Shown here piece after piece: positions 10,550-21,901 of a stretch of DNA of 64,000 nt. The stretch covers positions 41,467 through 105,466 of the forward strand of contig JBBHKE010000691.1 in assembly GCA_037447655.1 (NCBI GenBank), given 5' to 3'. The translations under genes were made by a program, and so were the position numbers. The notes beneath the pieces were generated by a model. It was not told the DNA's origin and ran no database searches. It worked only from the letters and a program-made list of their open reading frames with translations. Positions within the stretch are counted from its first letter, which is position 1. Every line of letters starts with the position of its first letter. This DNA comes from Zygnema cylindricum (lineage: Eukaryota > Streptophyta > Zygnematophyceae > Zygnematales > Zygnemataceae).

Positions 10550-10777
10550 GTGACAAGTTGGACTATATATACAGCTGGTGGTGGTTGGCGGAAGCGTGAC
10601 GAGAGGAACGGTGGTGATGAGCAGAAGCGTGATGAGAGGAAGAAAGACAAAGGTAAACCTTATCGTAACTTCATTGGAAAGAGAGGGAGAGGAAAAGAAA
10701 GCGGAGCTTTGAAAAATGGGGTTTGCTTCTTTTGTAGGGAACCGGGTCATTATATGGAGGAATGCCCTTGTTTATAA
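10550..10777 (+). pseudogene. Gag C-terminal fragment with CCHC zinc knuckle (copia A)
   Basis: The frame ends with CFFCREPGHYMEEC, a C-x2-C-x4-H-x4-C knuckle that binds nucleic acid. A basic Arg/Lys-rich stretch precedes it. It is in a different frame from the Gag body, separated by the stop at 10440 and at least one frameshift. Confidence 0.65.
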
Positions 10778-10795
10778 GAACTTATAAGCTGGAAT

Positions 10796-11542
10796 GTGGA
10801 TGAGGAGGAAGAAAGGGAAGAGGAGAAAATGGATGAAGATATTTTGGAGCTTCTTCACATCGGTAGAATGAAGAAGAGAGAAAAACACACAGAAATTCCA
10901 AGAAAGCAGCAGTGTGCTTTTGGAGGTATAAGGGAACTGAAGAGAAAGAAGGTATTTAAGGGAGTTAGAAATAATGAGGGTAATCTTATAAATATTTTGG
11001 AAACAGAAAACTGGTCCGAAAGGGAGATTTCAATGGATTCTTAAGTAAAGGGAGAAGTAAGTCTAGAGGGGTCTCTAAAGGATAGGGGAGAAGAGGAATA
11101 TTTGATTAAAAGTTTAGGGGAGAAGAAATATTTATTGGGAATCAAAATAGAAAGTGATAGTGGAAAGAATTCCACGAGAGAGAGTAAGGAAAGTTCATAA
11201 AGTGGTATAATTATCATGAATAGAAATATGAGTTCGGAAGATGTAGATTTTATGAGGAACTTAGTGGGGACTTTTGATTTAAAGATAAATTTCGGGGGTA
11301 ATGGTTTTGACATCACTAATGGGAGTGATGTCATCTATGAAGGTGTACCCGTAAAAGGGTTAGCATCTAGGTTTGTGTTGCAGACTGGAGATGGGGTTGG
11401 CTGGTTGAATTGCAAGAGGGAAATCGGATTTTTGTGTGGATGGAAAAGAGATGAGGTGGATAATATCTTTGCTTGGATTTATGAAGGTGGGATGCTAAAT
11501 AGAATGTTTACTTCAGCTCATTTAATGGACCTTTTTAAATAA
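10796..11542 (+). pseudogene. Eroded pol remnant of copia A (RT and RNase H scraps)
   Basis: Short matches to copia pol remain in changed frames. SLGEKKYLLGIKIESD (around 11.11-11.16 kb) resembles the DLGEAKYILGI block of reverse transcriptase. ASRFVLQTGDGVGWLNCK (around 11.36-11.42 kb) resembles the RNase H block GFVFxLGxGAVSWKSK. The YVDD box, the integrase and most of the polymerase are gone. The reading is tentative. Confidence 0.45.
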
Positions 11543-11662
11543 AAGGGTGTTGTCTTAAAGTTTTATAAAAGGAAAAAGAAAAGAAGAAAAAAAAGGGGGA
11601 AGGGAATGTTTGTTGATTTGTTTGTAAAAATTGAAAAGAAGTAGACTAGAAAATAAGGGGAG

Positions 11663-12889
11663 TGTTAATATTTCAGTATTTTCTAGGTCTTTATTAGGAT
11701 AGAAATAGAGCAGAGGCAGTCTGCCTCTGACTCCCTTCTCCAAGCCCCCACACTTGTTGTAGTCACTAAAGGCTGGAAAGGGAGCTACAGCCATGGGTGC
11801 CTAAGCTCTCCAATTAGGACAGGTGTAGATAAATGGTAGGTTTACTAAAATGGATATTGACGGACCCAGGATTTGATCCTGGTACCTGCCGTCCGTCAAT
11901 ATTCCGATAGCCGATAGCTTACCTGCCGTCCGTCAATATTCCGATAGCCGATAGCTTAATCAGTTTTGTCTAGGGCTAGTACTAGCATATATGGGGTTTG
12001 ATAAATACTTAATAAGTTACACGTAGACTAGTTCATTTAACAGGAAATATAAACGTAGTGCATAGATACAGTTATAGATAGTACAAAGTACGGTTTTATG
12101 TATTTTACGAAACGGATACTGCGCACTTATTTCGACCGCAAAACAAATACCGCGCGTCTAGTTTTTCAACAGCTAGAAATATAGCCGGATTTGATCGGAC
12201 AGCCACAATAGGCGCCGCAATCGCGGAATATGTACTTTTGACGTTTTACAATCATCGCCACGTCAAGTCACATGTGGCACGTCAACATTAGATTGCGGCG
12301 ACTCCGGAGATTACAAAAAAAATACGGACATGACATGTGTCGACATTTCGGTCATATCGTACGATGGTCGTACAAAAAGTACACCGGCACCTGTACTTTT
12401 GTGTATGGCACAATAAAGTGATTGGTGCCGTATGTCAGTAGATAGAGTCTTAGAGAGAGAGATAGGACTTAGAATGTTTCTGGTAGGTAGCCGCCTCTCC
12501 TAGATGGCATCTTATATAAAAGGCAAACTTTAGCCATCCATAACTATCAATTCAATTAACCATTTTAATTGATTCTTTTTGTTGCAGACTCAAGGGAGCC
12601 TAGGCTACATCGTGGTGTAGTCCGTCAGAGTTTTTGCCTGCCAAGGTGGCTGCATTTCTAAGGGAAAGTCAAAGTGGGTGAATGTGTCCAAAACTCATAT
12701 TCTAACTTTGCATTCTGTGGTGGAATTGAGCACATAGAAAGTCTTACTTCACAAGGGTGAAGCTGTAACGAGGTTCTGATTGTCAAGCGGTCAATCATTT
12801 GGGTTTATATATACTTGGAGTCGGCACTTCATAGATTAACTTCTTTGGACCTGCGAATTTTGTGTGGCAATGGAGCCCATAGAATTACA
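11663..12889 (+). repeat. 3' LTR of copia A
   Basis: It starts TGTTAATATTTCAG at 11663 after the purine tract, and ends ...GAATTACA at 12889. It carries a 37-bp tandem duplication at about 11.88-11.96 kb (CCTGCCGTCCGTCAATATTC unit) that the 5' LTR lacks, which explains part of its extra length. The ATG at 12870 repeats the LTR-internal gag start. Confidence 0.75.
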
Positions 12890-13270
12890 ACACCCTCTGT
12901 TTGTGCAGTTTTTTTTTATTTTGGTTCATTATTTCTTGCACTATTAAAGTTGTTTCGTTTGGTCACATTTTTTTTATTTTAATTTAATTCTTTTTAATTA
13001 TAATTTGAGCTACTATAGTCATTAGTAATGTATAATGAGTGTTAGTATTCTTATTAGTCTGTATAATTGGTATTAACATAGTTATTACTCTAACTAATTA
13101 GTGTTTGTATAATTAGTATTAGAACAATTATTAGTTTGTATAATTAGCGTGAACACAATTATTAGTCTATATAATTAGTATTAGTGCACTTCTAATAATG
13201 TATAATTAGTATTATGACAATCATTATTTAATCATTACTTCTACACTTATTCGTCCGTATAATTAGTATT

Positions 13271-14273
13271 TGCAATTCTGTGTCCTCCATTGGACTACAG
13301 AATACAGGAAGCCTCTAGATAGTATTTAACTAACCCACTTTAAGCCACGACCACTGCTGCCCAAGAAGGCAAACTGACAATTTGACTGCACCCCTATGCA
13401 GCCTGGACTCCCCTGAGTCCGTAGCAAAAAGAATCACTGAAAACGGCCAACCAGCCGATAAGTTATGAGTCGGCAAAAATGCCAAGTTTATACAAACTCT
13501 CAGAGAGAGAGAGGTTCCTATCTACCAAAATTCTCTAAGTCCTAAATCCCTCTCACAAACCCTATCTATTGAAGTACGAACCAATCGGATCACTGTAGAG
13601 TACAGAAAAAGTACTATGGCCGATGTACTTTCTGTACGGCCCATGTACGGCAATGCCATTAAGTGGACGCGTGTCCACTTTTTACTTGTCCTTATGTTCG
13701 CCGGAATTCTTGCGACCAAATGTCATCCCTCCGCGTGGCGCCACGTCACGCCACATCCATAAACGCCAAAAGTGACCATTCCGTGATCTCGGCATTGATG
13801 TACGCCGTCGGATCAGATTCGATATTAAATGTCCGCCGTCGAAAACAAATGTCGATTCATTTGTTTGTGTGCGAGATAATGTTCGCACTATATAATACTT
13901 GGTTCCATGTTCTTTCGTTCGTAATTCCGTTAATCGAATTCATAGACGTAACATTGTTTAAGTAAATATCAAACCTAATATATGCTAACGGACTTTTACG
14001 ACAGACTGGTTAGAGCTAACGGCTAAGCAACGCTCTACCGGTTGGAGGTTCGAGTCGTGTCGGACTCAACCTTTTGTTGAGAGTGACATAAGTCACTCTT
14101 TAGCCCTGCCTGCTTAAGCTAGGACAGCCATGGCTCAGCCACCCTCTCTATCCCTCAGTGACTACGGCAAGTATGGTGGGAAGAGAGAGGAGGCGGAGGC
14201 AGCCTGTCCACCTTTTCTATTTTGTATTAAGTTCAGACCTAGAAAATACCATATAAAAATAACAATTTCAATA
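13271..14273 (-). mobile_element. Solo copia LTR of the D family (TSD GTATT)
   Basis: On the minus strand it starts TATTGAAATTG at 14273, matching the start of copia D's LTR (TGTTGAAATC), and ends ATGGAGGACACAGAATTGCA at 13271. It is flanked by GTATT at 13266-13270 and 14274-14278. It is inserted in the minisatellite. The last 20 bases again hold an ATG-led frame (M-E-D-T-E-L-Q). Confidence 0.8.
14005..14078 (+). other. tRNA-like segment inside the solo LTR (antisense to it)
   Basis: ACTGGTTAGAGCTAACGG resembles a Pol III A box, and GGAGGTTCGAGTCGT, about 40 bases later, a B box. Spacing is tRNA-like, but the stems do not pair cleanly, so it is not a functional tRNA. The matching part of copia D's LTR (42.65-42.73 kb) carries the same segment on its minus strand. 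Confidence 0.4.
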
Positions 14274-15850
14274 GTATTAACTCAATTTTTTGTCTTTGTA
14301 ATTAGTATAAATAGTATAAGTACAGTTATTAGTATGTAGAATCAGTATTAGTACAGCAATTAGCTTGTGTAATCATTTGTGTAATCACTATTGGCACAGT
14401 TATTTGTATGTATAACTAGTACTGGTACGCTTATTAGTATATGTAATTATTATTACTACAATTTCTAGTTTTTATAATTAGTGGTAGTACAGTTATTCGA
14501 ATAAATAATTTGAATAAATAATTAGGGTTACTACAGTTTTTAGTCTGTATAATTAGTTATTAGTGTGTATAATTAGTGTTAGTACAATTATTAGTAATGT
14601 ATAATTAGTAGAAGTCCAAGTTTGAGTAAGTTATAATTAGTATTAGTACATCTATATGTTTGTATAATTAGTGATAACACAATTATTAGTTTGTATTCTA
14701 GTAATAGTAGATTCATTAGTCTTTACAATTTGTATCACTATAGTTCTATCACTATAGTTTTTAGTATGTATAATTAGTGGTAGCATAGTTATAAGTACAG
14801 ACAACTCTTTACAATTAATATCAAATCATATTTTTGTTTGTATAATTAATATTAGCACATTATTGGTTCATGCAATTAGTATTAGTACACTTTGTATAAT
14901 AGGCATTTTTCCAGTCATAAGTTTGTATAATTAGTGTTAGTAAAGGTATTAAATGATTAGAAATAATACTTATAGAAAAGATACATTGCTAATAACTATC
15001 CTAATACAAATAAATAATCCGTATTAGTACGGTTAGTATTCGTACATCTATTAGTACGTATAATCAGTATTAGTAAAGTTATGAGTCTGTATAATTACTA
15101 TTGGTACGGTTATTATTCTGTAACAATAGTATGAGTACAGTTAGTTTGTACAATAAGTATTATTGCAATTTTTAGTATGTATTATTATTGTTTAACATTT
15201 AGTAGTTTGTATAATCAGTATTGGTTCAGCTAGTTGTCTGTATAATTAGTTTTAGTGTATAATTAGTATTAATGCAGTAGTAGTTTGTACTTTTGTACAA
15301 TCAGTATTAGTACAGTTACTAGTTTGTATAATTAGTATTAATATAGTTATTAGTCTTTATAATTAGTGTTAGTACAGTTCTAAATATTGTTTAATTAATA
15401 TTTAATTAGTATTAACACAGTTATTAGTGTGTATAATTAGTGTTAGTACGGTTATAAGTCCATATAATTAGTGTTAGTGCAGTTACTAGCACTGTTTAAT
15501 TAGTATTAGGCCATTTTATAGTAATGTATAATTAGTATCAGGATAATAACTATATAATCAGATTTTTACTGATATTTGTCTGTATAATTAATACTAGCTC
15601 AATTTTTGGTCTGAAAAATTAGTATTAGTACTGTTATGAATTTGTATAATAAGAATTAGTACCGTTTTTAGTATGTATAATTAGTGTTTTATAGTTAGTA
15701 GTTTGTATACTTAGTATTAGTTTAGTTATTTCTCTGTATAATTAGTATTAAATCAAAAAAGTATGTATAATTAGTATTGATACAGTTATTAGTCTCTATA
15801 ATTAGTGTTAGTGCAGTTATTAATAGTGTTTAATTATTTGATTGTTCATA

Positions 15851-17260
15851 AGTTTGCGAGGGAATGAATTATTGTACGGTTCACGTCCGTGCGCTTCGTT
15901 TTCGTAATTCTTCAAAAACGAAAAAGTGTATTCCGTACATGATGCCCGATAGCGGACAGAAGTTACCGTTTGCTATACCCAACTGTTGAGTTTTGATGCA
16001 TAAAACTGCATCTTTTGTTCCGCCGTTACACTCCAAAACGGTCGAAACGTACAGTCCCAATCGTCACCGCCGCATTTTTTGTCATTTTATGAAATTTGGC
16101 GTACGGATCCCAAAATTTATGCACTCGTACATTTTTCGTACATTTACATACATTGTCTATATATGTTCGTACTTTTTAGGGTTATGTCAAAGGGTTTGTA
16201 GGGTTTGAGGGTACATTTACGAACATTCAGTACATTTCACTATAACTGCCCCACACTCTTCATACGTGTGCCTCACGCTCTTCATACAGGTACGTACAGT
16301 GTCCGTATTTTCTGTAATTTTTAAGGTTATTTGTTTTATGGTTTGTACGGTACATTCTCTTGCATTCACGGGTTAAATACAGTGATGTTACATTTTTCGA
16401 ACATTTACACATAGTGGCCTTACATTTCCGTACTTTCTAAGGTTATTACAAGGGGGTTTTATAGTTTATAAGGTACTTTGCCATACGTTCCTTTATATTT
16501 TAATATGCCTTAGATTTTTCGTACTTTTAGGTTTTTTTAGGGTGCACTTTCTGTGTAATTCCGTAAATTTATGTTACTTTTCCGCACTTTTTCAGATTTT
16601 TGAAGGATTTTCTTAGATTATGCTTTCCTTACGTTTTTGTGCATGTCAATGCAGTGAAATATACACAAATCTAACAAAAAGTATGGAATCGAAGAACACT
16701 ATGTAGTTTTTGTAAAAAAAAGTTGAAATTCGTACGAATTGGACACCAACGTTGTTAAGGTTATCAATTTTTTGTACATATCTTTGAACGCTTTTATCAT
16801 GCTATCTTTGAACATGCTTTGAAATAAGCCGCCGATATACTTACGAAAGCAGCAGCGTATGACGCGTTCTAAATGGGGAGACAAAAATTGGGGTTGAGGT
16901 AATGATTCGTGCTGACCCAAATTTGAGAGGGGGGTTGGTATGTTCAAATGTGTAACTGGCCGACAATCGATTTAACATTTTAAACAATCGACTGTCTAGG
17001 TTAGTATTTTTTAATTGTTGTGTTGTTTCGCACCATAAAAAAAAAATATAAAAATAAATATATAATTTTTTTTATTTTTTTTTTAGTTTTCTTACAGATT
17101 GTTGGTCTTATGATGATTCAATTTCGCCTTGGTCAAATGAAGTTGAATTGTACTTGATGAACTTTGTTGTTTCGATCATATACCTCAATTGATCGGAGTG
17201 CTCACTTTGGGCATTAGATATATTGTTTGGTATATTACTTTTGAAGGGATATAATGAGGA
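15851..17260. other. No gene recognised; GTACATTT-rich spacer
   Basis: At 16.1-16.6 kb, motifs like CGTACATTT, TACATTTCCGTAC and AGGGTTAT recur loosely. The open frames are short and carry no recognised motif; the longest is an 82-codon frame on the minus strand at 16699-16947. Confidence 0.45.
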
Positions 17261-17379
17261 ATAGAGAGTGAGAGACATCTACTATTTTTGTAAGAAATTT
17301 TTTTGTGGAATACATAAGCTTTCGAAAAAGTGCACTCTTCTTGTATGTGTGATTACCTTTTGCTTGCGCTTTCTATTTT

Positions 17380-17800
17380 TGTGTTATGATCCATCAAAGG
17401 AGAAAGAGAAGGGAGGAGAGGGGTTTAAGAGAAGAGCACCACCCAAGAATGGTATCCTACAAGGTCAAAGTGGGGCGGAGGGGGGAGAGGAAGGGGAAGA
17501 GGGGAGAGGGAAAAAGGAAGAGAGGAGAAAGGGAAGAAATCGTCGATGGGATCGACAGAGGAAAGAGAGTCTCGAAAAGAGTAAAGGGAAGGCAAAGATG
17601 GCGAAATCTCCGTCAATCAAATAAATTTCATCAACGCCTCTCTTTCTCTCCTATCTCTGCCTTTTCCTCTCCCATTGCCTCCCTCTCCATCTTAACGTCC
17701 AAGGAATACTTCGGAAGTTACAAAAAGAGAAGGGAATGAATGGGAAAATAAAATGAAAAGTAGAGAAGAGGAAGAAAAAAAAATGAAGGGCAAGAGAAGT
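17380..17800. repeat. Purine-rich low-complexity tract
   Basis: GGGAGAGG/GAAGAG-type runs at 17.40-17.60 kb and 17.73-17.80 kb. The long Arg/Glu/Gly-rich open frames here follow from base composition rather than from protein constraint. Confidence 0.6.
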
Positions 17801-17839
17801 GAAATTTTGTGGACTCCATAGTCTCACAGAATGCACAGC

Positions 17840-18092
17840 TCCGATTTAGTCTTTAGGATAATCTAAAGTCACTCCAATTTACAAACAAATAATTGCCACC
17901 CTGACATGCATCAACTATGACCAGCTTCATTTTTTTTTGTTGCGGTCGTAACTTTACAGGGGTGAAAAATGGCAGAGTTATTACCTGCCAAGGTGGCAGT
18001 TATTCTTGTGGGAAATGAAGTGAGTGAAGACTATCCTAGAGGCTTAATCTAAGCTGCATATTTTGTGGGTCTATGGAGGCCAGAGAATTTCA
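17840..18092 (+). mobile_element. 3' part of a copia LTR
   Basis: CTGCCAAGGTGGCAGTTATT and the end ATGGAGGCCAGAGAATTTCA correspond to the end of copia A's LTR (TGCCAAGGTGGCTGCATTTC; ATGGAGCCCATAGAATTACA). The 20-base terminal frame M-E-A-R-E-F-Q is open. The left limit is not clear. Confidence 0.5.
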
Positions 18093-18350
18093 AACATTAG
18101 GTATTTATTATAATTGATAAATTTTTGGAGTTAATGGAATGAAAAGGTAGGCATTTTTTTTAAACGTGATCAAGATTTGTTGATTTTATTTCACAAAAAT
18201 ATGTGTAACTTTTTCTATTTCTACTTGTCTTTTTGGGTGATTCTTGGATAATATTTCATTTAGGATTTTTATTAACTTGTTGGTCGAATTGGGGGAAAAG
18301 AGTTGGGGTTTAGTGGACACATTGATAGAGGAGGCAAAAGAAAAATTGTA

Positions 18351-18760
18351 AGGATGGAAGATTCATGATTTTAAAAATATTAAATATATTAGCTACTCAC
18401 GTATTCTTTGTTATTTTCTGGTTTTTTAGGTTTCCATGTTATGTCTTTTTTTAATCTTTAGGAGTTCTTTTTTTTTAGTGTTGAAAAGAGGTAATTAATA
18501 GTTCACTTCCCTAGTTTACTTTTGCTTTAAAGAAAGAGAGTGAGGATCAAAGGCGGGATGGAAGATTCATGATTTTAAAAATATTAAATATATTAGCTAC
18601 TCACGTATTTTTTGTTATTTTCTAGTTTTTTAGGTTTCCATGTTATGTCTATTTTTAATCTTTAGGAGTTATTTTTTTTTTAGTGTTGAAAAGAGGTAAT
18701 TAATAGTTCACTTCCCTATTTTACTTTTGCCTTAGAGAAAGAGAGTGAGGATCAAAGGCG
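18351..18760. repeat. Tandem duplication, two units of about 205 bp
   Basis: GGATGGAAGATTCATGATTT starts at 18351 and again at 18555. The two units match almost base for base and end in GAGGATCAAAGGCG. High identity suggests a recent duplication. No gene lies inside. Confidence 0.85.
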
Positions 18761-19407
18761 CGCCATAGCTGCCGCAATATTTAGAAAGTGGCAGTTTTTG
18801 AAGTAAAGGGTATTTTGCTGAATGATGCCTGAGTCTAGATTAGTACCTGCGACCCCTATATTCTCTTAGCTTGACGCCTTAACCATTAAGGCGTTACGAA
18901 ACTATACACGTGACGGGTTTCATAAATATATAAACATTAACGCAACAACTAATTAACAGCAGACTAACCAAAAGCAGCAATTTCTGCATGTACGCGAATC
19001 TGAACCGTGTAAAATATGTTTTGATCGGACGGTCGACATTATAGCCGCCACGCGAAGTGAGATTTTGGCGGCATACGGAGATATCGTCACGCGGTGCCAC
19101 GTGGCGCCACATTATTTGATACCGGAGAAAATGAGAGGAGGAACCATGGCTTCCGATTTGACAGGTGTCACCTTGTACACCTTGTCGTACAATGGTCGTA
19201 CAATAAGTACATCGTCCATTGTATTTTCTTGTACTATATAGTGTTCCTATAGGACTAGGGTTTAGTATTAGGTAGTCGTGAGTAGGCAGACCAAGACTTA
19301 GTAAAATTTAGGTACCTCTCTCTCTAAGAGAGCTTGTAACTATAAAGGTTCTAGAGGCTTTACATAGGCTGCTCATTCTGTGGGTCAATGGAGACCACAT
19401 AATTTCA
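18761..19407 (+). mobile_element. Copia-type LTR (probably solo)
   Basis: The 3' end ATGGAGACCACATAATTTCA at 19388-19407 has the family's terminal frame, with GAA changed to TAA. A TATA-like TATATAG precedes it by about 170 bases, and a CT-rich U5 follows. The 5' limit abuts the tandem duplication and is uncertain. Confidence 0.45.
18835..18905 (-). other. tRNA-like segment inside the LTR (antisense)
   Basis: On the minus strand TGGTTAAGGCG fits a Pol III A box, and AGGTACTAATC further on is a poor B box. The tRNA-like arms are incomplete. It is the third copia LTR in this window with such a segment in antisense orientation. Confidence 0.35.
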
Positions 19408-19751
19408 TATAGAGAGAGGGGTTTCTCCCTTCGCGCCTTTGCCCCTCTCTCTCCCTTTACTTTTGGTGAATCATTGTCTTATATTTAGTCAGTACATTGT
19501 GATTATTTTATACTTTTTATTCATAAATATGTTTGAGTCTATCTAACACACATGTACATATATTGTATTTATATTTATGAAATTCTTTGTGGTAGTCCGT
19601 CATTGCTCGAGTCTTTATCATCCAGGTGTTGCGATTCTACATGTCTGGGATGGTTTACTCACCTCCGTGAGGTGGGTACACTACTACACAGGTGGGTGCA
19701 CCATTACAAAGGAGGATGAAGCCATTGCTTCCCGGATGAAGACCAAAATAG
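19408..19751. other. No gene recognised
   Basis: A CT-rich start, then plain sequence ending at the hAT-like MITE. No reading frame with a motif. Confidence 0.5.
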
Positions 19752-20075
19752 TAGTGTTGTGTATTGGTAAGGTTTTGCCGATAATCGATATGTACATTTT
19801 TTTGGCTTGCCGATAATCAATATATTGGCACGATATATCGACACTAGTGTTATCGCCGATAAAATTCCGATATTGTCGTTTTTATATCGCGATAACATCG
19901 GCACTGATAACTATCGGCGATAATTGTATGGTTCTACCGTACAATTGTATGGTTTATCCCGTATTACTGAACCGCCTTTATTCCGTTACACAAATTACGC
20001 AACATGTTTTCACACGTGGCATAACTATCGGTATCGGTGGTATCGCGATAAATTTCTTGACGATACACAACACTA
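19752..20075. mobile_element. hAT-like MITE (8-bp TSD)
   Basis: The ends are TAGTGTTGTGTATTGG and CGATACACAACACTA. The flanks are CAAAATAG on the left and CAAAATAT on the right, a 7/8 match to an 8-bp duplication typical of hAT transposons. The interior is rich in TATCG/CGATA motifs and is non-coding. A related start (TAGTGTTGTGTATCGG) is at about 27.21 kb inside the polymerase gene's intron. Confidence 0.65.
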
Positions 20076-20612
20076 CAAAATATAATTTGAAGGTCAATGT
20101 TTTCGCCCGTAACCATGGAGGATCATAATCTTATTTTTTGTAATGTTGTTTTTCTAAAACTCACCAAAAAATAGTATGTCATGGTATGGCGAAGTACAAA
20201 ATTGTGTAATATACCTCACTTTTCATCTTTTGTAATAGCACCCTATTACCCTTCAATTCTTCATAGTTCATAACTGACTGTATAACTTGTTAATGCCACA
20301 CAAAGTTTTCAAATTTTAGTTCTATGTAGGTTGGATTTGAAAGACAATCTGTACATGCAAGCGCGACAAATTGGACAAAAGGAGTCAAGATTTGTGACGA
20401 AACTCTTACATGTTTTTGTGCGATGCGCCGCCGTTTGCTTATATAGATGGGTTTGAAAGGGCAATATCTAACTCATTGGTGACACGAGTTATTTCCAGTT
20501 GTTTTCCTCCATAACTTAGAAAAAAACAAGAAAATTTGCAGCCGTACCAAAAAATAGAAATTAACACCGTACAAGTTGCATTACGTTGAAACTTTATACG
20601 TACAGTAATTTT
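20076..20612. other. No gene recognised
   Basis: AT-rich spacer between the MITE and the foldback; no motif-bearing frame. Confidence 0.5.
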
Positions 20613-21893
20613 TCGTCTAGTGTGATGCAATTTGTTGTCTAGCGCATTTCGAACTACTTTTGCGTCCTTTTAGCACATGTTCAAACTTTACATCAAATCA
20701 CCTCGCGAGGTGATTTAAAATAAAGTCCAATTAGGTGAGTGAATAGGCAAAAGCTGTCGCACGTGTCTGAGGTTTTTTAGAATTTTTGTGCGCGGGGTAC
20801 CAAAAAAAAACACACTGCACGTTTACAACCCGTGCGTACTGTTTTCCGTGCGCTGATTGTGTACAGGGGCCGTCCCTCTCAAACACACGTGTCTTCACAC
20901 ATACAGTGTAGGAAAGACATAGGCCACCTGTTGGCAAGTGGAAAGACGAAAAACGAAACCGCATTTCTGTGCGACAGCGAAAGTTATTTTAAGGTTTCGA
21001 CACGTGGACAATGTGGCGTACGGACATTACAAAGTCACAAAAATTGTACAGCGTGCACAGAAACGCCTCAAACTGAAGCCGAGTGGAAGTTTCGCCTCAT
21101 TTTATATACCACTTCATCTGTCACGTTGTTTCGTGCACGTCTACCTAAGTCACTTTTTAAAGTGACAAGTTATTGGCGTTTACATCCGAATGCTCTGAAA
21201 GTTATACGGAGAATCTTCGCTAAAAACAAAGTAACAAGACTAAGGGTATTTTCGCATGTAACCGAAACTTAGTCGTGCTACTTTGTTTTTTAGCGAAGAT
21301 TCTCCGTACAACTTTCATAGCATTCGGATGTAAACGCAAATAACTTGTCACTTAAAAAAGTGACTTACGTAGACGTGTACGAAGAATTGTGACAGATGAA
21401 GTGGTATATACAATGAAGCGAAACTTCCACTCGCCTTCAATAAGAGGCATTTCTCCGCACGCTGTACAATTTTTGTGGACATCGTAATGCCACATTGTCG
21501 ACGTGTCGAAACCATATAATACCTTTCGCTGTCGCACAGAATTTGCGGTTTCGTTTATCGCCTTCCCACTTGCCGACAGGTGGCCAATATTTTTCATAAG
21601 CCGTATGCGTGAAGACACGTGTTATTGAGAGAGACGGCCCCTGTACAGATCAGCGCACGCAAAACATTACGCACAGACTGGAAACGTGCAGTGTGTTTTT
21701 TTTTTGGTACTCCGCGCACAAAAATTGTAAAAACCTTCAGACAAGTGCAACGGCGTCTGCCTATTTGCTCACCTTATTGGACTTTATTTCAAATCACCTC
21801 GCGAAGTGATTTGATGTAAAGTTTGAACATGTGTTGTAAGGACGCGAAAGTGGGTCGAAATGCGCTAAAGGACAAATTGTATCACGCTAGACG
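20613..21893. repeat. Large foldback (palindromic) element, arms about 630 bp
   Basis: The left arm 20613-21243 begins CGTCTAGTGTGATGCAATTT. The right arm 21267-21893 ends in the inverse, AAATTGTATCACGCTAGACG. Arms match along their length: CACCTCGCGAGGTGATTT against AAATCACCTCGCGAAGTGAT; GGAGAATCTTCGCTAAAAAC against its inverse at 21.29 kb. The loop GGTATTTTCGCATGTAACCG is about 23 bases. Open frames occur in both arms as mirror images; none shows a transposase motif. A fragment of the same family lies at about 4.23-4.31 kb. Confidence 0.8.
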
Positions 21894-21901
21894 ACAAACT
21901 A

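Larger units (their letters stand above)
8640..12889 (+). mobile_element. Copia element A, internally deleted, with both LTRs
   Basis: A direct LTR pair (8640-9770 and 11663-12889) encloses about 1.9 kb. After the 5' LTR comes the primer site GGTTATGGGCCC; before the 3' LTR is a purine-rich tract AAGGGGAG. The inner part keeps a gag frame, a CCHC knuckle and eroded scraps of reverse transcriptase and RNase H, but has no integrase or complete polymerase. No 5-bp target duplication is evident: the flanks are GGAAC and ACACC. The element would depend on other copies for movement. Confidence 0.8.
12890..15850. repeat. AT-rich degenerate minisatellite (unit about 31 bp)
   Basis: The sequence is built of variants of TATAATTAGTATTAGTACAG plus TTATTAGTCTG repeated many times. 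A long uninterrupted run is at 14.28-15.85 kb and a shorter one at about 12.98-13.27 kb. The two parts were one array before the solo LTR at 13271-14273 split it. Units are diverged, which implies an old array. No genes lie inside. Confidence 0.8.

Noticed and set aside
14005-14078. Functional tRNA gene
   Set aside because: A- and B-box-like motifs are present, but the acceptor and T stems do not pair properly and it lies inside a solo LTR.
12982-15850. CRISPR-like spaced repeats
   Set aside because: The AT-rich array is a degenerate tandem minisatellite without distinct unique spacers, in a eukaryotic intron-bearing context.
20832-21272. 146-codon frame in the foldback arm as a transposase
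   Set aside because: It follows the palindrome; a mirrored frame exists in the other arm and no D, D, E or zinc-finger pattern is seen.
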